From DATLFA01 sp035525225 (GTDB taxonomy: Bacteria > Actinomycetota > Acidimicrobiia > Acidimicrobiales > WLNW01): a DNA stretch of 64,000 nucleotides. Both the position numbers and the translations under genes were made by a program. The DNA lies in the NCBI GenBank assembly GCA_035525225.1, contig DATLFA010000045.1, positions 62,001 through 126,000 on the forward strand, in the 5' to 3' direction. The notes beneath the pieces were generated by a model. That model made no database searches and was not told where the DNA came from. It was given only the letters and a program-made list of their open reading frames with translations. This document shows, piece by piece, positions 1 through 7,980 of the stretch (within the stretch, counting starts at the first letter, position 1; each line of letters opens with the position of its first letter).

Positions 1-166
1 CAACCTCGTGTTCTCCACCGACTATCCCCATGCCGACGCCAAGTTCCCGCGCTCTACCGAATCGTTCCTCGAGTTGCCGTTCGCCGAGTCGTCGAAGCGC
101 AAGATCTTGTGGGACAACTACGAGAAGCTCTACAAGATCCCAGCCCCGACGAAAGTTGCTCGATGA
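1..166 (+). CDS. Amidohydrolase family 2, C-terminal fragment (cut by window edge)
   Basis: The frame opened at base 2 gives 54 residues that match the C-terminal end of TIM-barrel metal-dependent hydrolases of the amidohydrolase_2 (ACMSD/LigW-like) family. The segment STDYPHAD carries the late metal-binding Asp typical of the family, followed by a final helix ending KILWDNYEKLYKI. The start lies outside the window. Its stop overlaps the ATG of the nitroreductase gene (ATGA), so the two are probably cotranslated. The substrate cannot be told from the fragment. Four complete relatives lie further along the window. Confidence 0.8.
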   Translation, partial: NLVFSTDYPHADAKFPRSTESFLELPFAESSKRKILWDNYEKLYKIPAPTKVAR

Positions 167-855
167 CGCAGTTCGATTTGGAATCGATCGACCGATTGCT
201 CACCACCACCAAGGCGGTTCGCCGGCGCCTCGACCTGACGCGGCCGGTACCCCGCGAGGTCGTGACCGACTGCATCCGGCTCGGGTGTTACGCCCCCAAT
301 GCGTCGAACGCGCAAGAGTGGTTCTGGGTGGTCGTCGACGACGCCGAGCAGAAACGCAAGGTCGCGCAGATCTATCGCGACGTGCTCGTGCCGCGGGTGT
401 CGCAGATGCTCGAATCGAAACTGTCCATGGGCGACGAAGCGGGTGCACGCATCTCGCGCTCGATCCTCTACCTCGCGGACTGCATGCACGAGGTGCCCGT
501 GTTGGTCATCCCCTGCTACGACGTCGGTGCAGCCCTGCACCGCTACAACATCATGATCCCCGATCCGGGCCCACTCGGATTGTCGACGCACATGGATTCG
601 GGCATGTTCGCGTCGGTCATCCCTGCAGTGTGGAGTTTCCAACTCGCGCTGCGCAGTCGCGGCCTCGGCTCGGTGTTGACCACCGCCCATCAACTGAATC
701 AAACCGATATGGCCGAGGTGCTCGGCATCCCGACGAGCTGGTTCCAGGTTGCACTGATTCCGGTGGCGTATACGAAAGGCGAAGACTTCGCCCCCTCGCC
801 GCGGCGACCGGTCGACGAGGTCATCATCTGGAACCGCGGAGACGGCGCGCGATGA
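163..855 (+). CDS. Nitroreductase family protein
   Basis: The 230-residue protein has the nitroreductase layout: a basic segment TTKAVRRRLD near residue 20, where Arg usually contacts the FMN phosphate, then APNASNAQEWFWVVV near residue 45 (the AP-S-x-N-x-Q-P-W region), and a late GLGSVLT segment. The family consists of FMN enzymes that reduce nitro groups, quinones or similar acceptors with NAD(P)H in the cytoplasm. The ATG was chosen because it overlaps the upstream stop and matches the family N-terminus. Its stop overlaps the next gene, giving a three-gene operon with the amidohydrolase and the serine hydrolase. The substrate is unknown. Confidence 0.85.
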   Translation: MTQFDLESIDRLLTTTKAVRRRLDLTRPVPREVVTDCIRLGCYAPNASNAQEWFWVVVDDAEQKRKVAQIYRDVLVPRVSQMLESKLSMGDEAGARISRSILYLADCMHEVPVLVIPCYDVGAALHRYNIMIPDPGPLGLSTHMDSGMFASVIPAVWSFQLALRSRGLGSVLTTAHQLNQTDMAEVLGIPTSWFQVALIPVAYTKGEDFAPSPRRPVDEVIIWNRGDGAR

Positions 856-2027
856 CGGTCGTCGACGTGCGCGGCTTCGTCGTTGCCGGCTTCGAAGGGG
901 TGCGCGACGCGTTCGTGAACAACTTCGTCGAGCAGGGCGAGGTCGGCGCGGGGTTCACGCTGTTCGTCGATGGCGTGATGGTGGCCGATATGTACGGCGG
1001 CGCCATCGACGAGGTGACGCGCGATCTGTACACCGACGAGACGTTGCAGGTCGTGTTCTCCACGACCAAAGGCGCGACCGCGGCCTGCGCCAGCCTGCTC
1101 GCGCAGCGAGGCCTGCTCGACTTCGACGCGCCCGTCGCGAGCTATTGGCCCGAGTTCGCGCAAGCGGGCAAGCAGCACATTCCGGTGCGGTGGTTGCTCT
1201 GCCACAAGGCGGGGTTGCCCACGATCGATCGTTCGCTGACCTTCGAAGAGACGTTGGCATGGCAGCCGGTGATCGAGGCGCTCGCGGCGCAGGAGCCGTA
1301 TTGGGAGCCAGGCACGCGATTCGGCTATCACGCGATCACCTATGGGTATCTCGTCGGCGAAGTGGTCCGTCGCGTCGCCGGCATCACGATGGGCGAATTC
1401 TGGCAACGAGAGTTCGCGCGCCCGCTGGGTCTCGAGTTCTTCATGGGGCTACCGGCCGAGCTCGAGTCGCGCGTCGCGCCGATGATCCCCGCGCCGGCGC
1501 CCGTGATGAGCGACGAGATGGGCGCTGCCGCGGCGAAGACGTTGTTGGCGCGGGCGATTTCGCTCAATGGCGCGTGGCCCGATCTCGCGACGGCAGCGAA
1601 TACGCAGCAGTATCACGCCGCCGAGCTCGGCGCGGCGGGTGGCATCACCAACGCCCGTTCATTGGCCCGTTTCTACGCCGGCTTGATCGGTCCCGTCGAA
1701 GGCGGGCCCGACTGGGCGCTTTTCACGCGAGAGACGATCGACCGGGCGCGGCAGCCACAGGCCGAGGGCGAGGACCTCGTGTTGTCGCTTTCGGGAACGT
1801 CGGTCCACACACGCTTCGGTCTCGGTTTCGCAACGACCGGTCCGATGCAGGTCTACGGCGGTCCGCGCGCGTTCGGTCACGGTGGCGCGGGCGGCTCGGC
1901 CGGATTTGCCGATCCCGATCTGGGCATCGCCGGCGGCTATGTCATGAACAAGATGCAGAACAACATCGACGGCGATCCGCGCTTTCGGGCGTTGCTCGGC
2001 GCCAGCATGACCGCCGCCGGCAAGTGA
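852..2027 (+). CDS. Serine hydrolase, class C beta-lactamase / EstB family
   Basis: The protein has 391 residues with the serine beta-lactamase-like fold. The SxxK motif is STTK at residues 70-73, in the usual place for the nucleophile. A later GHGGAGG segment is the KTG/HxG-like third motif. The middle motif region (YHAITYGYL) corresponds to the Y-x-N/S loop. No signal peptide is seen, so it is probably a cytoplasmic esterase or peptidase-like enzyme rather than a drug-resistance beta-lactamase. The ATG at 852 overlaps the nitroreductase stop. The operon context suggests a catabolic ester or lactone hydrolase, which is inference. Confidence 0.85.
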   Translation: MTVVDVRGFVVAGFEGVRDAFVNNFVEQGEVGAGFTLFVDGVMVADMYGGAIDEVTRDLYTDETLQVVFSTTKGATAACASLLAQRGLLDFDAPVASYWPEFAQAGKQHIPVRWLLCHKAGLPTIDRSLTFEETLAWQPVIEALAAQEPYWEPGTRFGYHAITYGYLVGEVVRRVAGITMGEFWQREFARPLGLEFFMGLPAELESRVAPMIPAPAPVMSDEMGAAAAKTLLARAISLNGAWPDLATAANTQQYHAAELGAAGGITNARSLARFYAGLIGPVEGGPDWALFTRETIDRARQPQAEGEDLVLSLSGTSVHTRFGLGFATTGPMQVYGGPRAFGHGGAGGSAGFADPDLGIAGGYVMNKMQNNIDGDPRFRALLGASMTAAGK

Positions 2028-2087
2028 GGCTCGATCCCGCAGAGGGGTGGGTATCCTCCGAGTTACTCAGCCAAGGCGGTGTGCGCG

Positions 2088-2360
2088 ATGACCAAGCACT
2101 CGATCACGATCACCTATTGCGTCCCTTGAGACTATTGCGACCGCGCCGTGAGCGCGGCTGGTGACCTGTTGCGCGACTACCAGCATGTGATCGGCGAACT
2201 GAAGCTCATCACAGGATCCCAGGGTGTCTTCGAGGTGACCGTCGACGGCAAGTTGCTGTTCTCTAAACACGCGAAAGGTCGTCACGCGAAGCCGCACGAG
2301 GTGCTGGAGTTGTTTCGCGACACCATTGTCCCCACGATCGAGGTCTACCCGCGTTCGTAG
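2088..2360 (+). CDS. SelT/SelW/SelH-type (Rdx family) selenoprotein, UGA read as selenocysteine
   Basis: Read from ATG 2088 with the TGA at 2127-2129 as selenocysteine, this is a 90-residue Rdx-fold protein. It starts with a beta strand ending ITYC and has a C-x-x-U motif at residues 11-14. A GVFEVTVDGKLLFSK segment in the middle is the hallmark of SelW/SelT/SelH proteins, and a C-terminal helix follows. Members are small thioredoxin-like redox proteins with C-x-x-U or C-x-x-C active sites. A standard gene caller would start at GTG 2148 and lose the active site. A 6-bp hairpin with a G in its loop lies just after the TGA (separate entry). No selenocysteine machinery is in the window, so decoding is inferred. 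Confidence 0.82.
2127..2157 (+). promoter_or_regulatory. UGA selenocysteine codon with bacterial SECIS-like hairpin
   Basis: The in-frame TGA (2127-2129) is followed by a perfect 6-bp stem, CCGCGC 2141-2146 with GCGCGG 2152-2157, closing a five-base CGTGA loop. The loop begins 17 bases after the TGA and has G at its second position. Bacterial SECIS elements are usually described as a short stem-loop at about this distance with a G among the first two loop bases. The hairpin lies inside the coding sequence, as in other bacteria. SelB binding is inferred. Confidence 0.7.
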
Positions 2361-2385
2361 ACATCACGAAAGCATCGGGCACATT

Positions 2386-2730
2386 ATGGCGATGGATGAT
2401 CGATACGAGCCCGGCAACATCGATATCGTCAGGGACGAGGGTGTGACGATCACCTTTCACGATGGCTACGTCGTCAACTTCGATTTGGTGACCTTGCGAC
2501 ATGCGTGCCCGTGCGCGACGTGCCGCAGCTTGCGCGACCAAGGCGCGAACACGTGGCCGCGGCCCGGTAGCCCCTTGCCTCTTCGCATCGACAATGCAGA
2601 ACTGCACGGCGCGTGGGGTCTGTCGGTCACATGGAACGACGGTCACTCGACGGGGATCTATCCGTTCGAATCGTTGCGCCGTTGGCGCGAAGGCGACGGA
2701 GGCTTCGGCCCCGACTCCGGCCTCGGTTGA
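2386..2730 (+). CDS. DUF971 domain protein
   Basis: The 114-residue protein matches the DUF971 / gamma-butyrobetaine hydroxylase-like N-terminal domain. It has an HDGYVVNFDL strand region, then the diagnostic LRHACPCATCR segment near residue 40 whose cysteines can bind a metal, and a final WNDGHSTGIYPFESLRRW stretch. Stand-alone DUF971 proteins are often linked to iron-sulfur cluster handling, but their role here is unknown. ATG 2386 is used; ATG 2392 is in frame and equally possible. It follows the selenoprotein gene by 25 bases, and its stop shares a base with the next start. Confidence 0.8.
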   Translation: MAMDDRYEPGNIDIVRDEGVTITFHDGYVVNFDLVTLRHACPCATCRSLRDQGANTWPRPGSPLPLRIDNAELHGAWGLSVTWNDGHSTGIYPFESLRRWREGDGGFGPDSGLG

Positions 2731-3385
2731 TGCACGAACCGCCTATTCCACCGCTCGTGAGTTCGCTGCTCACTCCGCAGGTGATGCAGGAGGTTGTGAA
2801 GCCCTACGAGCATCAAGTCGTGTTTCCCGAACGCGTTCATATCGACGATCCGAGCTCTCCCGAGAGCCAGTTCTTCGGTGAGGCATCGCCCGTGCTGGTC
2901 CTCACGATCGAGAACCAAGGGGTGTGCGCGTGGGGCGTTCCGCTCGATGGCGACGACGATCCTCCGGTGCTCGTTGGTGGCGACTTGGACGGTGATACGT
3001 CGCCAATCGTTTCGCGGCCGATATTCGGGCGTTCGTCGGTGCCTTTCGTTGGGATGCGCAGTGCCTGGACCAACCGTTCCTCCTTCAGGCTCAGGCCGAG
3101 CCATTGACGCCGGCGGTGCTCGCGGCCTTGCGCGCACTTTTCAGAGAAGTGTCGTCGACGTTCGGTTGGCCTTGTCCAGAGAACCATCGCTTCGAATCCG
3201 ATGACGCACGCCTCATGCTCTGGTCGTGCGAGGGACAGTGCGACTGGTTTGCCTCGGCGCCGAGTCTCGCTTCGCTCCGGGCGTTGACGACCAAGGTGCT
3301 TCCGTTGTCCGATCTGTCCGAGGCAATGTGGACCGACAACTCCGATGTCGACGCGATGCTCGCCGAACTGCGGAACACGCTGTAA
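2730..3385 (+). pseudogene. SMI1/KNR4-like protein gene broken by a frameshift
   Basis: The first frame runs from ATG 2730 through IENQGVCAWGVPLDGDDDPP and GGDLDGD. The matching continuation, YVANRFAADIRAFVGAFRWD onwards, is in the frame that ends at 3385. Joining them near 2988-2996 with one base added gives a protein of about 218 residues. It resembles actinobacterial SMI1/KNR4 (SUKH-like) proteins, some of which are toxin-immunity proteins. The function here is unknown. The break may be a real mutation or a sequencing error. Family assignment is moderate, from the QGVCAWGVPLDG pattern. Confidence 0.6.
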
Positions 3386-3456
3386 ACACTGCCTGACGCG
3401 TAGCGTTGGATCCGGCGGCATGTTGACCACTTTCGGTGACTGTCAGTGGGTGTCTT

Positions 3457-3468
3457 TACAATTGTCGT
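3457..3468 (+). promoter_or_regulatory. -10 box for a leaderless DUF222-HNH mRNA
   Basis: TACAAT at 3457-3462 lies six bases before ATG 3469, the spacing expected if transcription starts at the A of the start codon. No Shine-Dalgarno sequence is present. No convincing -35 hexamer was found at the right distance. Confidence 0.55.
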
Positions 3469-4860
3469 ATGTCGTTGTTGATGGATGCGGCGCCCGTGCT
3501 GGGTGTGCTCGAGAGGCTCGAGGCGATTGTCGCGGGGCCGATGACGGTCGCGCAGGCCGGTGATGTGCTGCGCGGGGTGGCTCGGGTGCATGGTCGGGGT
3601 GAGGCGGTCTTTGCGTTGGCGTTGGCGGTGTTCACGCGCGGCAACGGCGCGGCGGCCGATGGTGCGACTGATACCACGTCGTGGGTGGCGGCGAATACGA
3701 AGACGTCGGGTCGTGAGGCGTCGCGGTCGGCGAAGCGGTCCAAGGTGATCGAGGCGCTGCCCGGGTTGGGTGACGCGTTGTCGGCCGGTGAGATTTCGCC
3801 GGCGCATGTCGATGTGGTGGCGGGGATCGTGCCGGACAAGTTGTTGGCGAAGGCCGCGTCGTTGGTGGCGGCGGCGAAGTCGTTGTCGCCGGAGGAGTTG
3901 GAGCAGGCGGCGCATCAGTTGGTGATCGATAGCGACGGCGATGGTGGCGCGAAGCGCGCGGCGCGGCTCAAGGCGCAGCGGCAGGTGCGGTTCTTCAATC
4001 GGGACTCGGGGATGCGGGCCTTGTTGGGTGAGTGGCCGCCGGAGGAGACCGCGCCGATCGAACGGGCGGTGGATCTCGTCGCCGATCAACTGTGGCGGGC
4101 GCTGCATCCTGATCGCAAGCCGACGGCGCTCGATGAACGAACGTTGAAGTTCCGGCGTGCGGAAGCGATGAGCGAGATCGCCCGCCGCGTCCTGTCCGGC
4201 GCCGAAACCGGCGAACCCGAACCGTCGGCGCCCGAACCCGACCCGGTCGCCGACGATGTCGAGGCCGCCGGCGATGACGCGAGCGACGCCGACGATGTCG
4301 ATGGTGCGGCGGACGCCACGGTGGCGGTGAAGCCGCCGCTCACCTCGAAGCGGGTCACTGCGGCGAAGCCTCGGCCGTCGGTGCCGTCGCTGTCGGTGCT
4401 GATCGACTTCCAGACCCTGACCGGGGTGTTGGCCGCCAACGGCATCTGTGAACTGTTCGACGGCACGCCGATCTCGCCGGACACGGTGCGCCGCATGGCC
4501 TGTGACGCCGCGATCATCCCGATGGTCTTGGGCAGCCGCGGCGAGGTACTCGACCAAGGGCGGCGCATCTATGCGCCGACGATGGCGCAACGCCACGCCG
4601 TGGCCATCCGCGACCGGCACTGCGCGTTCCCCGGGTGTCGCCGACCGGCGAAGTGGACCGACGTCCATCACATCGTGGCGTTCAAACCCGGCGCTACCAA
4701 TGGCGGCCGGACCGATCTCGACAATCTGCTGTTGTTGTGCGACAAACACCACCACATGGTTCACGAAGGCCACTGGCGACTCGACGGCACCGCATTCGAC
4801 TTCGACGTGTTTCGGCCCGACGGCTCACTCTTCGATCACGTCACACGCGGGCCGCCATGA
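3469..4860 (+). CDS. DUF222 / HNH endonuclease domain protein (13E12-type)
   Basis: The 463-residue protein has an N-terminal alpha-helical DUF222 domain (about residues 20-230), an acidic Ala/Asp/Glu-rich linker (about 235-280) and a C-terminal HNH nuclease domain. The HNH part shows HCAFPGCRRPAKWTDVHH near residue 383, then the Asn of LDNLLLLC and the CDKHHHMVH segment near 425, so both Cys pairs and the catalytic His are present. This family is abundant and often multicopy in actinobacteria; its physiological role is not settled. ATG 3469 was chosen over GTG 3436 because of the -10 box six bases upstream. A second, distinct copy lies at 46.4-47.7 kb. Confidence 0.88.
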   Translation: MSLLMDAAPVLGVLERLEAIVAGPMTVAQAGDVLRGVARVHGRGEAVFALALAVFTRGNGAAADGATDTTSWVAANTKTSGREASRSAKRSKVIEALPGLGDALSAGEISPAHVDVVAGIVPDKLLAKAASLVAAAKSLSPEELEQAAHQLVIDSDGDGGAKRAARLKAQRQVRFFNRDSGMRALLGEWPPEETAPIERAVDLVADQLWRALHPDRKPTALDERTLKFRRAEAMSEIARRVLSGAETGEPEPSAPEPDPVADDVEAAGDDASDADDVDGAADATVAVKPPLTSKRVTAAKPRPSVPSLSVLIDFQTLTGVLAANGICELFDGTPISPDTVRRMACDAAIIPMVLGSRGEVLDQGRRIYAPTMAQRHAVAIRDRHCAFPGCRRPAKWTDVHHIVAFKPGATNGGRTDLDNLLLLCDKHHHMVHEGHWRLDGTAFDFDVFRPDGSLFDHVTRGPP

Positions 4861-4892
4861 GTCAGCGCGGGCACACCGACGGGCGGCTGAAG

Positions 4893-6296
4893 TCAGCGCG
4901 CGTCTTCGATCAGCACGCCGCGGTTGAACCGGGGCGGGCCGAGGCCGAAGGTCGTCAACGCCGCCACGACGCTGAACGCGCACAACACCCACCAACACGC
5001 CCGGAACCGATCGATGTCGGCCACGCCGTTGCCGATCAGTACAAGGATCAGCGCCACACCGACCGCCTGACCGACCTGGCTCGCGGCGCGGGTGACGGCG
5101 GTGGCAATAGAGAGGTCCGCGGGCATGACGTCGCGCACGGCAGCGGCCGAGATCATCGGGAACGCGAACGCCACGCCGATGCCGTTCAGTGCCGAGCCCG
5201 GAAACAGGTGGGCCCAGTACGCCGGCGTCGAGGTCATGAACCAGAGGTACCACGCCACGCTGAACGCCATCAGCAGCGTGCCCGGAATCGCCGCGGCGCG
5301 TTCGCCGTAGCGCGAGCCATAGCGCGCCGCCATGGGGGAGGCCAGCGAGGCGAATAGCGGTGCAGGGGTGATCGCCAAACCGGCTTTCAACGCGGGGTAA
5401 TCCCACACCTGCCGCAGGAACAACGCTTGGGTCAACTGGATCGACCCGCCCATGACACCGAGTACGACCGACGACGCGGTGCCGACCGAGAACGAACGGG
5501 CGCGGAACAACTTCGTGGGCACCACTGGCTCGGGATGGCGCCGTGAGCGCTCGATGAGCAACACCAGGGACAACGCAGTGCCGGCGAAGGCCGAGACGGT
5601 TGCCGCTGAGCCCCAACCCCACTTGTTGCCTTCGGAGATCGCGAGCACGAGCAGCGCCATCGATGCAGTAGCGAGCACGGTTCCGATCACGTCGAGGCGA
5701 GCCGTGCTCTTCGTCGGCGCGCTCTGCGGCAGATACCGCCGTCCGGCCCACCACACACCCACGGTGAGTACCGCGGGTCCGGCGATCGCCCATTGCCAGC
5801 CACCGTTTTCGATGATGAGCGCGCCGAGCGTCGGCCCCGAGGCTCCGCCGATGGTTGTCAACGCCGACCACAACGTGATGGCGCGCACGCGCTCGCTCGG
5901 CGGAGTGACTTCGAGCAGCAGACCGATCGCCGCCGGCGCGTTGATCGCTGCCCCTGCCCCTTGCACGACTCGCCCGGCGATCAGCACCGCGAACGTCGGG
6001 GCGGTCGCGGCGACGATCCCGCCGACCGCGAACAGTGCCAACCCGAGGTTGTAGACGGGGCGACGACCGAAGCGATCGGCGATACGACCCGCCGGCAACA
6101 AGAACGCGCCGAAGACGATTGCATAGGTCGTGATCACCCAACCGATCGCGCTGAGAGAGTGGCCGGGGAACGACCTCGCGATGTCGGGCAGACCGACGTT
6201 GATGGTGCTGAACGTCGCGGTGTTGATCCACGAGCTCATCCCGGTGGCAAATAGGACGCGCCGCCAACGTCTGCGTTCCGCGTCAACACCCCCCAC
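4893..6296 (-). CDS. MFS transporter, DHA2 / EmrB-QacA drug-exporter type
   Basis: The 467-residue, strongly hydrophobic protein has about 14 predicted membrane segments, the number typical of the DHA2 family. Segment 1 contains NTATFSTINVGLPDI. The loop after segment 2 carries the MFS motif A-like GRIADRFGRRPVYN, and the motif C-like region is GAGAAINAPAAIG. Such proteins export drugs or metabolites with proton exchange across the inner membrane. GTG 6296 was chosen because TACTGT lies exactly six bases upstream. An ATG at 6341 would overlap the divergent gene. The substrate is not known. Confidence 0.85.
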   Translation of the reverse strand: MGGVDAERRRWRRVLFATGMSSWINTATFSTINVGLPDIARSFPGHSLSAIGWVITTYAIVFGAFLLPAGRIADRFGRRPVYNLGLALFAVGGIVAATAPTFAVLIAGRVVQGAGAAINAPAAIGLLLEVTPPSERVRAITLWSALTTIGGASGPTLGALIIENGGWQWAIAGPAVLTVGVWWAGRRYLPQSAPTKSTARLDVIGTVLATASMALLVLAISEGNKWGWGSAATVSAFAGTALSLVLLIERSRRHPEPVVPTKLFRARSFSVGTASSVVLGVMGGSIQLTQALFLRQVWDYPALKAGLAITPAPLFASLASPMAARYGSRYGERAAAIPGTLLMAFSVAWYLWFMTSTPAYWAHLFPGSALNGIGVAFAFPMISAAAVRDVMPADLSIATAVTRAASQVGQAVGVALILVLIGNGVADIDRFRACWWVLCAFSVVAALTTFGLGPPRFNRGVLIEDAR

Positions 6297-6318
6297 GTCC
6301 CCACAGTACCGTGTGGTC
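6297..6318. promoter_or_regulatory. 22-base bidirectional leaderless promoter, opposed -10 boxes sharing TA
   Basis: The whole gap between two divergent GTG starts is 22 bases. The minus-strand gene has TACTGT (complement of 6303-6308) six bases before its GTG at 6296. The plus-strand gene has TACCGT (6307-6312) six bases before its GTG at 6319. The two hexamers share the TA at 6307-6308, so polymerase presumably serves only one direction at a time. The same geometry recurs at 34593-34614. Confidence 0.6.
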
Positions 6319-6741
6319 GTGTCCGACGATCTCTCGCTCATCCAACAGGTCCTTGTGCGCTACGCCAACGCCATCGACGAACTCGATTTCGACGCGCTCG
6401 CTACGGTCTTCACGCCTGACGTTCGAGCCTCCTATGGCGGTGGCCCGTGGCTCGAAGGCATCGATGCGATCGTCGAGTACATCAGCCCACTGCAGACGTT
6501 CGCGGCGTCGTTCCATTTCATGGGGAACATGCAGATCGACGTCGATGGTGATCGGGCGCGGTCCACGACCCGATCACTCACGCATCTCATCGCCACCGAC
6601 GGCGTACTCCATGCACGCGCGCTGCGCTATCGCGACCAGCTGGTTCGCACGACGGTCGGTTGGCGCATCAGTGAACGGGTGCACACGGCGCAGTGGATGT
6701 GGGAAGGTACCGCGACCGTTTTCACACCGGGCTCGAGATGA
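6319..6741 (+). CDS. SnoaL-like / NTF2-like polyketide cyclase-fold protein
   Basis: The 140-residue protein has the cone-shaped NTF2-like (SnoaL_4) layout: an N-terminal helix IQQVLVRYANAIDELDFDAL, then FTPDVRASYGG, a central helix with FMGNMQIDVDGDRARSTTRS, and a last strand GWRISERVHTAQWMW. The family includes small isomerases, hydratases, cyclases and ring-hydroxylating-enzyme subunits. The reaction cannot be assigned. The GTG start is supported by the leaderless promoter upstream. It lies seven bases before the luciferase-like monooxygenase gene and is probably cotranscribed with it. Confidence 0.82.
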   Translation: MSDDLSLIQQVLVRYANAIDELDFDALATVFTPDVRASYGGGPWLEGIDAIVEYISPLQTFAASFHFMGNMQIDVDGDRARSTTRSLTHLIATDGVLHARALRYRDQLVRTTVGWRISERVHTAQWMWEGTATVFTPGSR

Positions 6742-6748
6742 GAGGCTG

Positions 6749-7927
6749 ATGCAGCTCGATATTTTCTGTGAGCTCGAACGAGCCGAACCGGCCTGGTCGC
6801 GTGAGGGCGAGGCGGCGCTGATCGCGGACTCGCTCGCGCAGGCCAAGCTCGCCGATGAGCTCGGCTACGGCTGCTGGTGGACCGTCGAGCACCATGGTTG
6901 CGGTGAGTTCAGCCTCAGCTCGACTCCCGAGTTGTTCAATGTGTTCGTCAGCCAACACACGTCACGGATCCGCATCGGACACTCCGGCGTGCTTGCACCG
7001 TTCACCATCAATCATCCGATCCGTGTCGCGGAACGGGCCGGCTTTCTCGACATCGTCAGCGGCGGCCGTCTCGAGATGGGTTGCGCACGGTCGGGTTTCG
7101 GCGAAGTGCGCAACTACCTGCTCGACACCGAGCTCATGCGACCGCAGTTGCGTGAACTGTTCCACATGTTGCCTCGGATGTGGAACGAAGAAGATTTCAG
7201 CTGGAAGAGCGATCTCATCGAGATTCCCGAGATCAACATTGTGCCGAAACCCCTGCAGCGACCGCATCCTCCGCTGTGGCAGATGTGCATCAGCCGCGAG
7301 TCGTTCGAGATGGCCGGCTCGCTGGGCGTCGGGGCGATCGGCACCACGTTGCTCGAGCCCATCGAGAGCCTGGCCGCATTGCGCGACGTCTACCGACATG
7401 GTTTGCGCTCGACCGAGACCAGCGTCAGCGACGTGGTCAACGATCAATTCGGCATCTTCACGTTCGTGCACTGCGCAGAGTCGAAAGAAGCGGCTATCCG
7501 TCACCGCGCCGGCGAAGCGGTGCTGTGGTACATCAACGCCGTGCCGCGCGCGTTTCGCACGCCGCGTCGCGTGATGATCGATTCGTTCCGCAACCGTTAC
7601 TCGCCCGGCGGGGCGCTCTCCGCGCTCAACGCCGGTGAAGTCGTCGACGACGAAGCGTGGGACATCGACGATCCCGTGCCGGTGATCCGCCTGCTCAATC
7701 GTCAGCTCATGGGCCTGCCCCTCGACCCCGACGAGGTCTACGAAGTCTTGGCCCCCATGGACGCCGTGATCGTTGGCGACCCCGACGTCTGCCGGGCCAA
7801 GATGGAGCGGTTCGCGGAGATCGGTGTGCAGCGGTTGCTGTGCTTCCAACAGTTGGGCGGCCTCGCCCAGGATCACGTGCTCGACAGCATGACTCGCCTC
7901 GCGAAAGAAGTGATGCCGCACCTGTAG
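6749..7927 (+). CDS. LLM-class flavin-dependent oxidoreductase (luciferase-like)
   Basis: The 392-residue TIM-barrel protein matches bacterial luciferase-like monooxygenases: AKLADELGYGCWWTVEHHG near residue 40, IRIGHSGVLAPFTINHPIRVAE near 85, then DIVSGGRLEMGCARSG, and a late GDPDVCRAKMERFAEIGVQ. These enzymes use reduced FMN (or F420 in some actinobacterial relatives) to oxidise organic substrates. ATG 6749 has a purine-rich GAGATGAGAGG just upstream. With the SnoaL-like gene before it, it suggests a small oxidative catabolic operon. Confidence 0.85.
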   Translation: MQLDIFCELERAEPAWSREGEAALIADSLAQAKLADELGYGCWWTVEHHGCGEFSLSSTPELFNVFVSQHTSRIRIGHSGVLAPFTINHPIRVAERAGFLDIVSGGRLEMGCARSGFGEVRNYLLDTELMRPQLRELFHMLPRMWNEEDFSWKSDLIEIPEINIVPKPLQRPHPPLWQMCISRESFEMAGSLGVGAIGTTLLEPIESLAALRDVYRHGLRSTETSVSDVVNDQFGIFTFVHCAESKEAAIRHRAGEAVLWYINAVPRAFRTPRRVMIDSFRNRYSPGGALSALNAGEVVDDEAWDIDDPVPVIRLLNRQLMGLPLDPDEVYEVLAPMDAVIVGDPDVCRAKMERFAEIGVQRLLCFQQLGGLAQDHVLDSMTRLAKEVMPHL

Positions 7928-7931
7928 TCAG

Positions 7932-7961
7932 GGCCCGAGCGGCCCTCGGCAGAGCGGGGAA
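7932..7961 (+). repeat. Dispersed intergenic repeat, copy A
   Basis: Thirty bases starting GGCCCGAGCGGC and ending GCAGAGCGGGGAA, placed four bases after the TAG of the monooxygenase gene and 19 bases before the class II aldolase ATG. Relatives of the same pattern (GCCCGA...GAGCGG) are at 12836, 48320, 49900 and, as three tandem units, 57377. Part of this copy can form a CCGAG/CTCGG stem. The function is unknown. Confidence 0.6.
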
Positions 7962-7980
7962 CAAGCCAAAGGGGGGTTTG

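Noticed and set aside
2148..2360. A separate 70-residue gene starting at GTG 2148
   Set aside because: It lacks the first strand and the C-x-x-C/U active site of its family, whereas the frame upstream through the TGA supplies both exactly in place.
3091..4773. A 560-codon minus-strand frame opposite the first DUF222-HNH gene
   Set aside because: It is Arg-rich, low-complexity translation of the antisense strand of a GC-rich gene with recognised domains.
7932..7961. Part of a tRNA gene (the GCCCGAGCGGCC stretch resembles a D-arm of class II tRNAs)
   Set aside because: No acceptor stem, anticodon arm or T-arm follows, and the same short motif recurs at several places without tRNA context.
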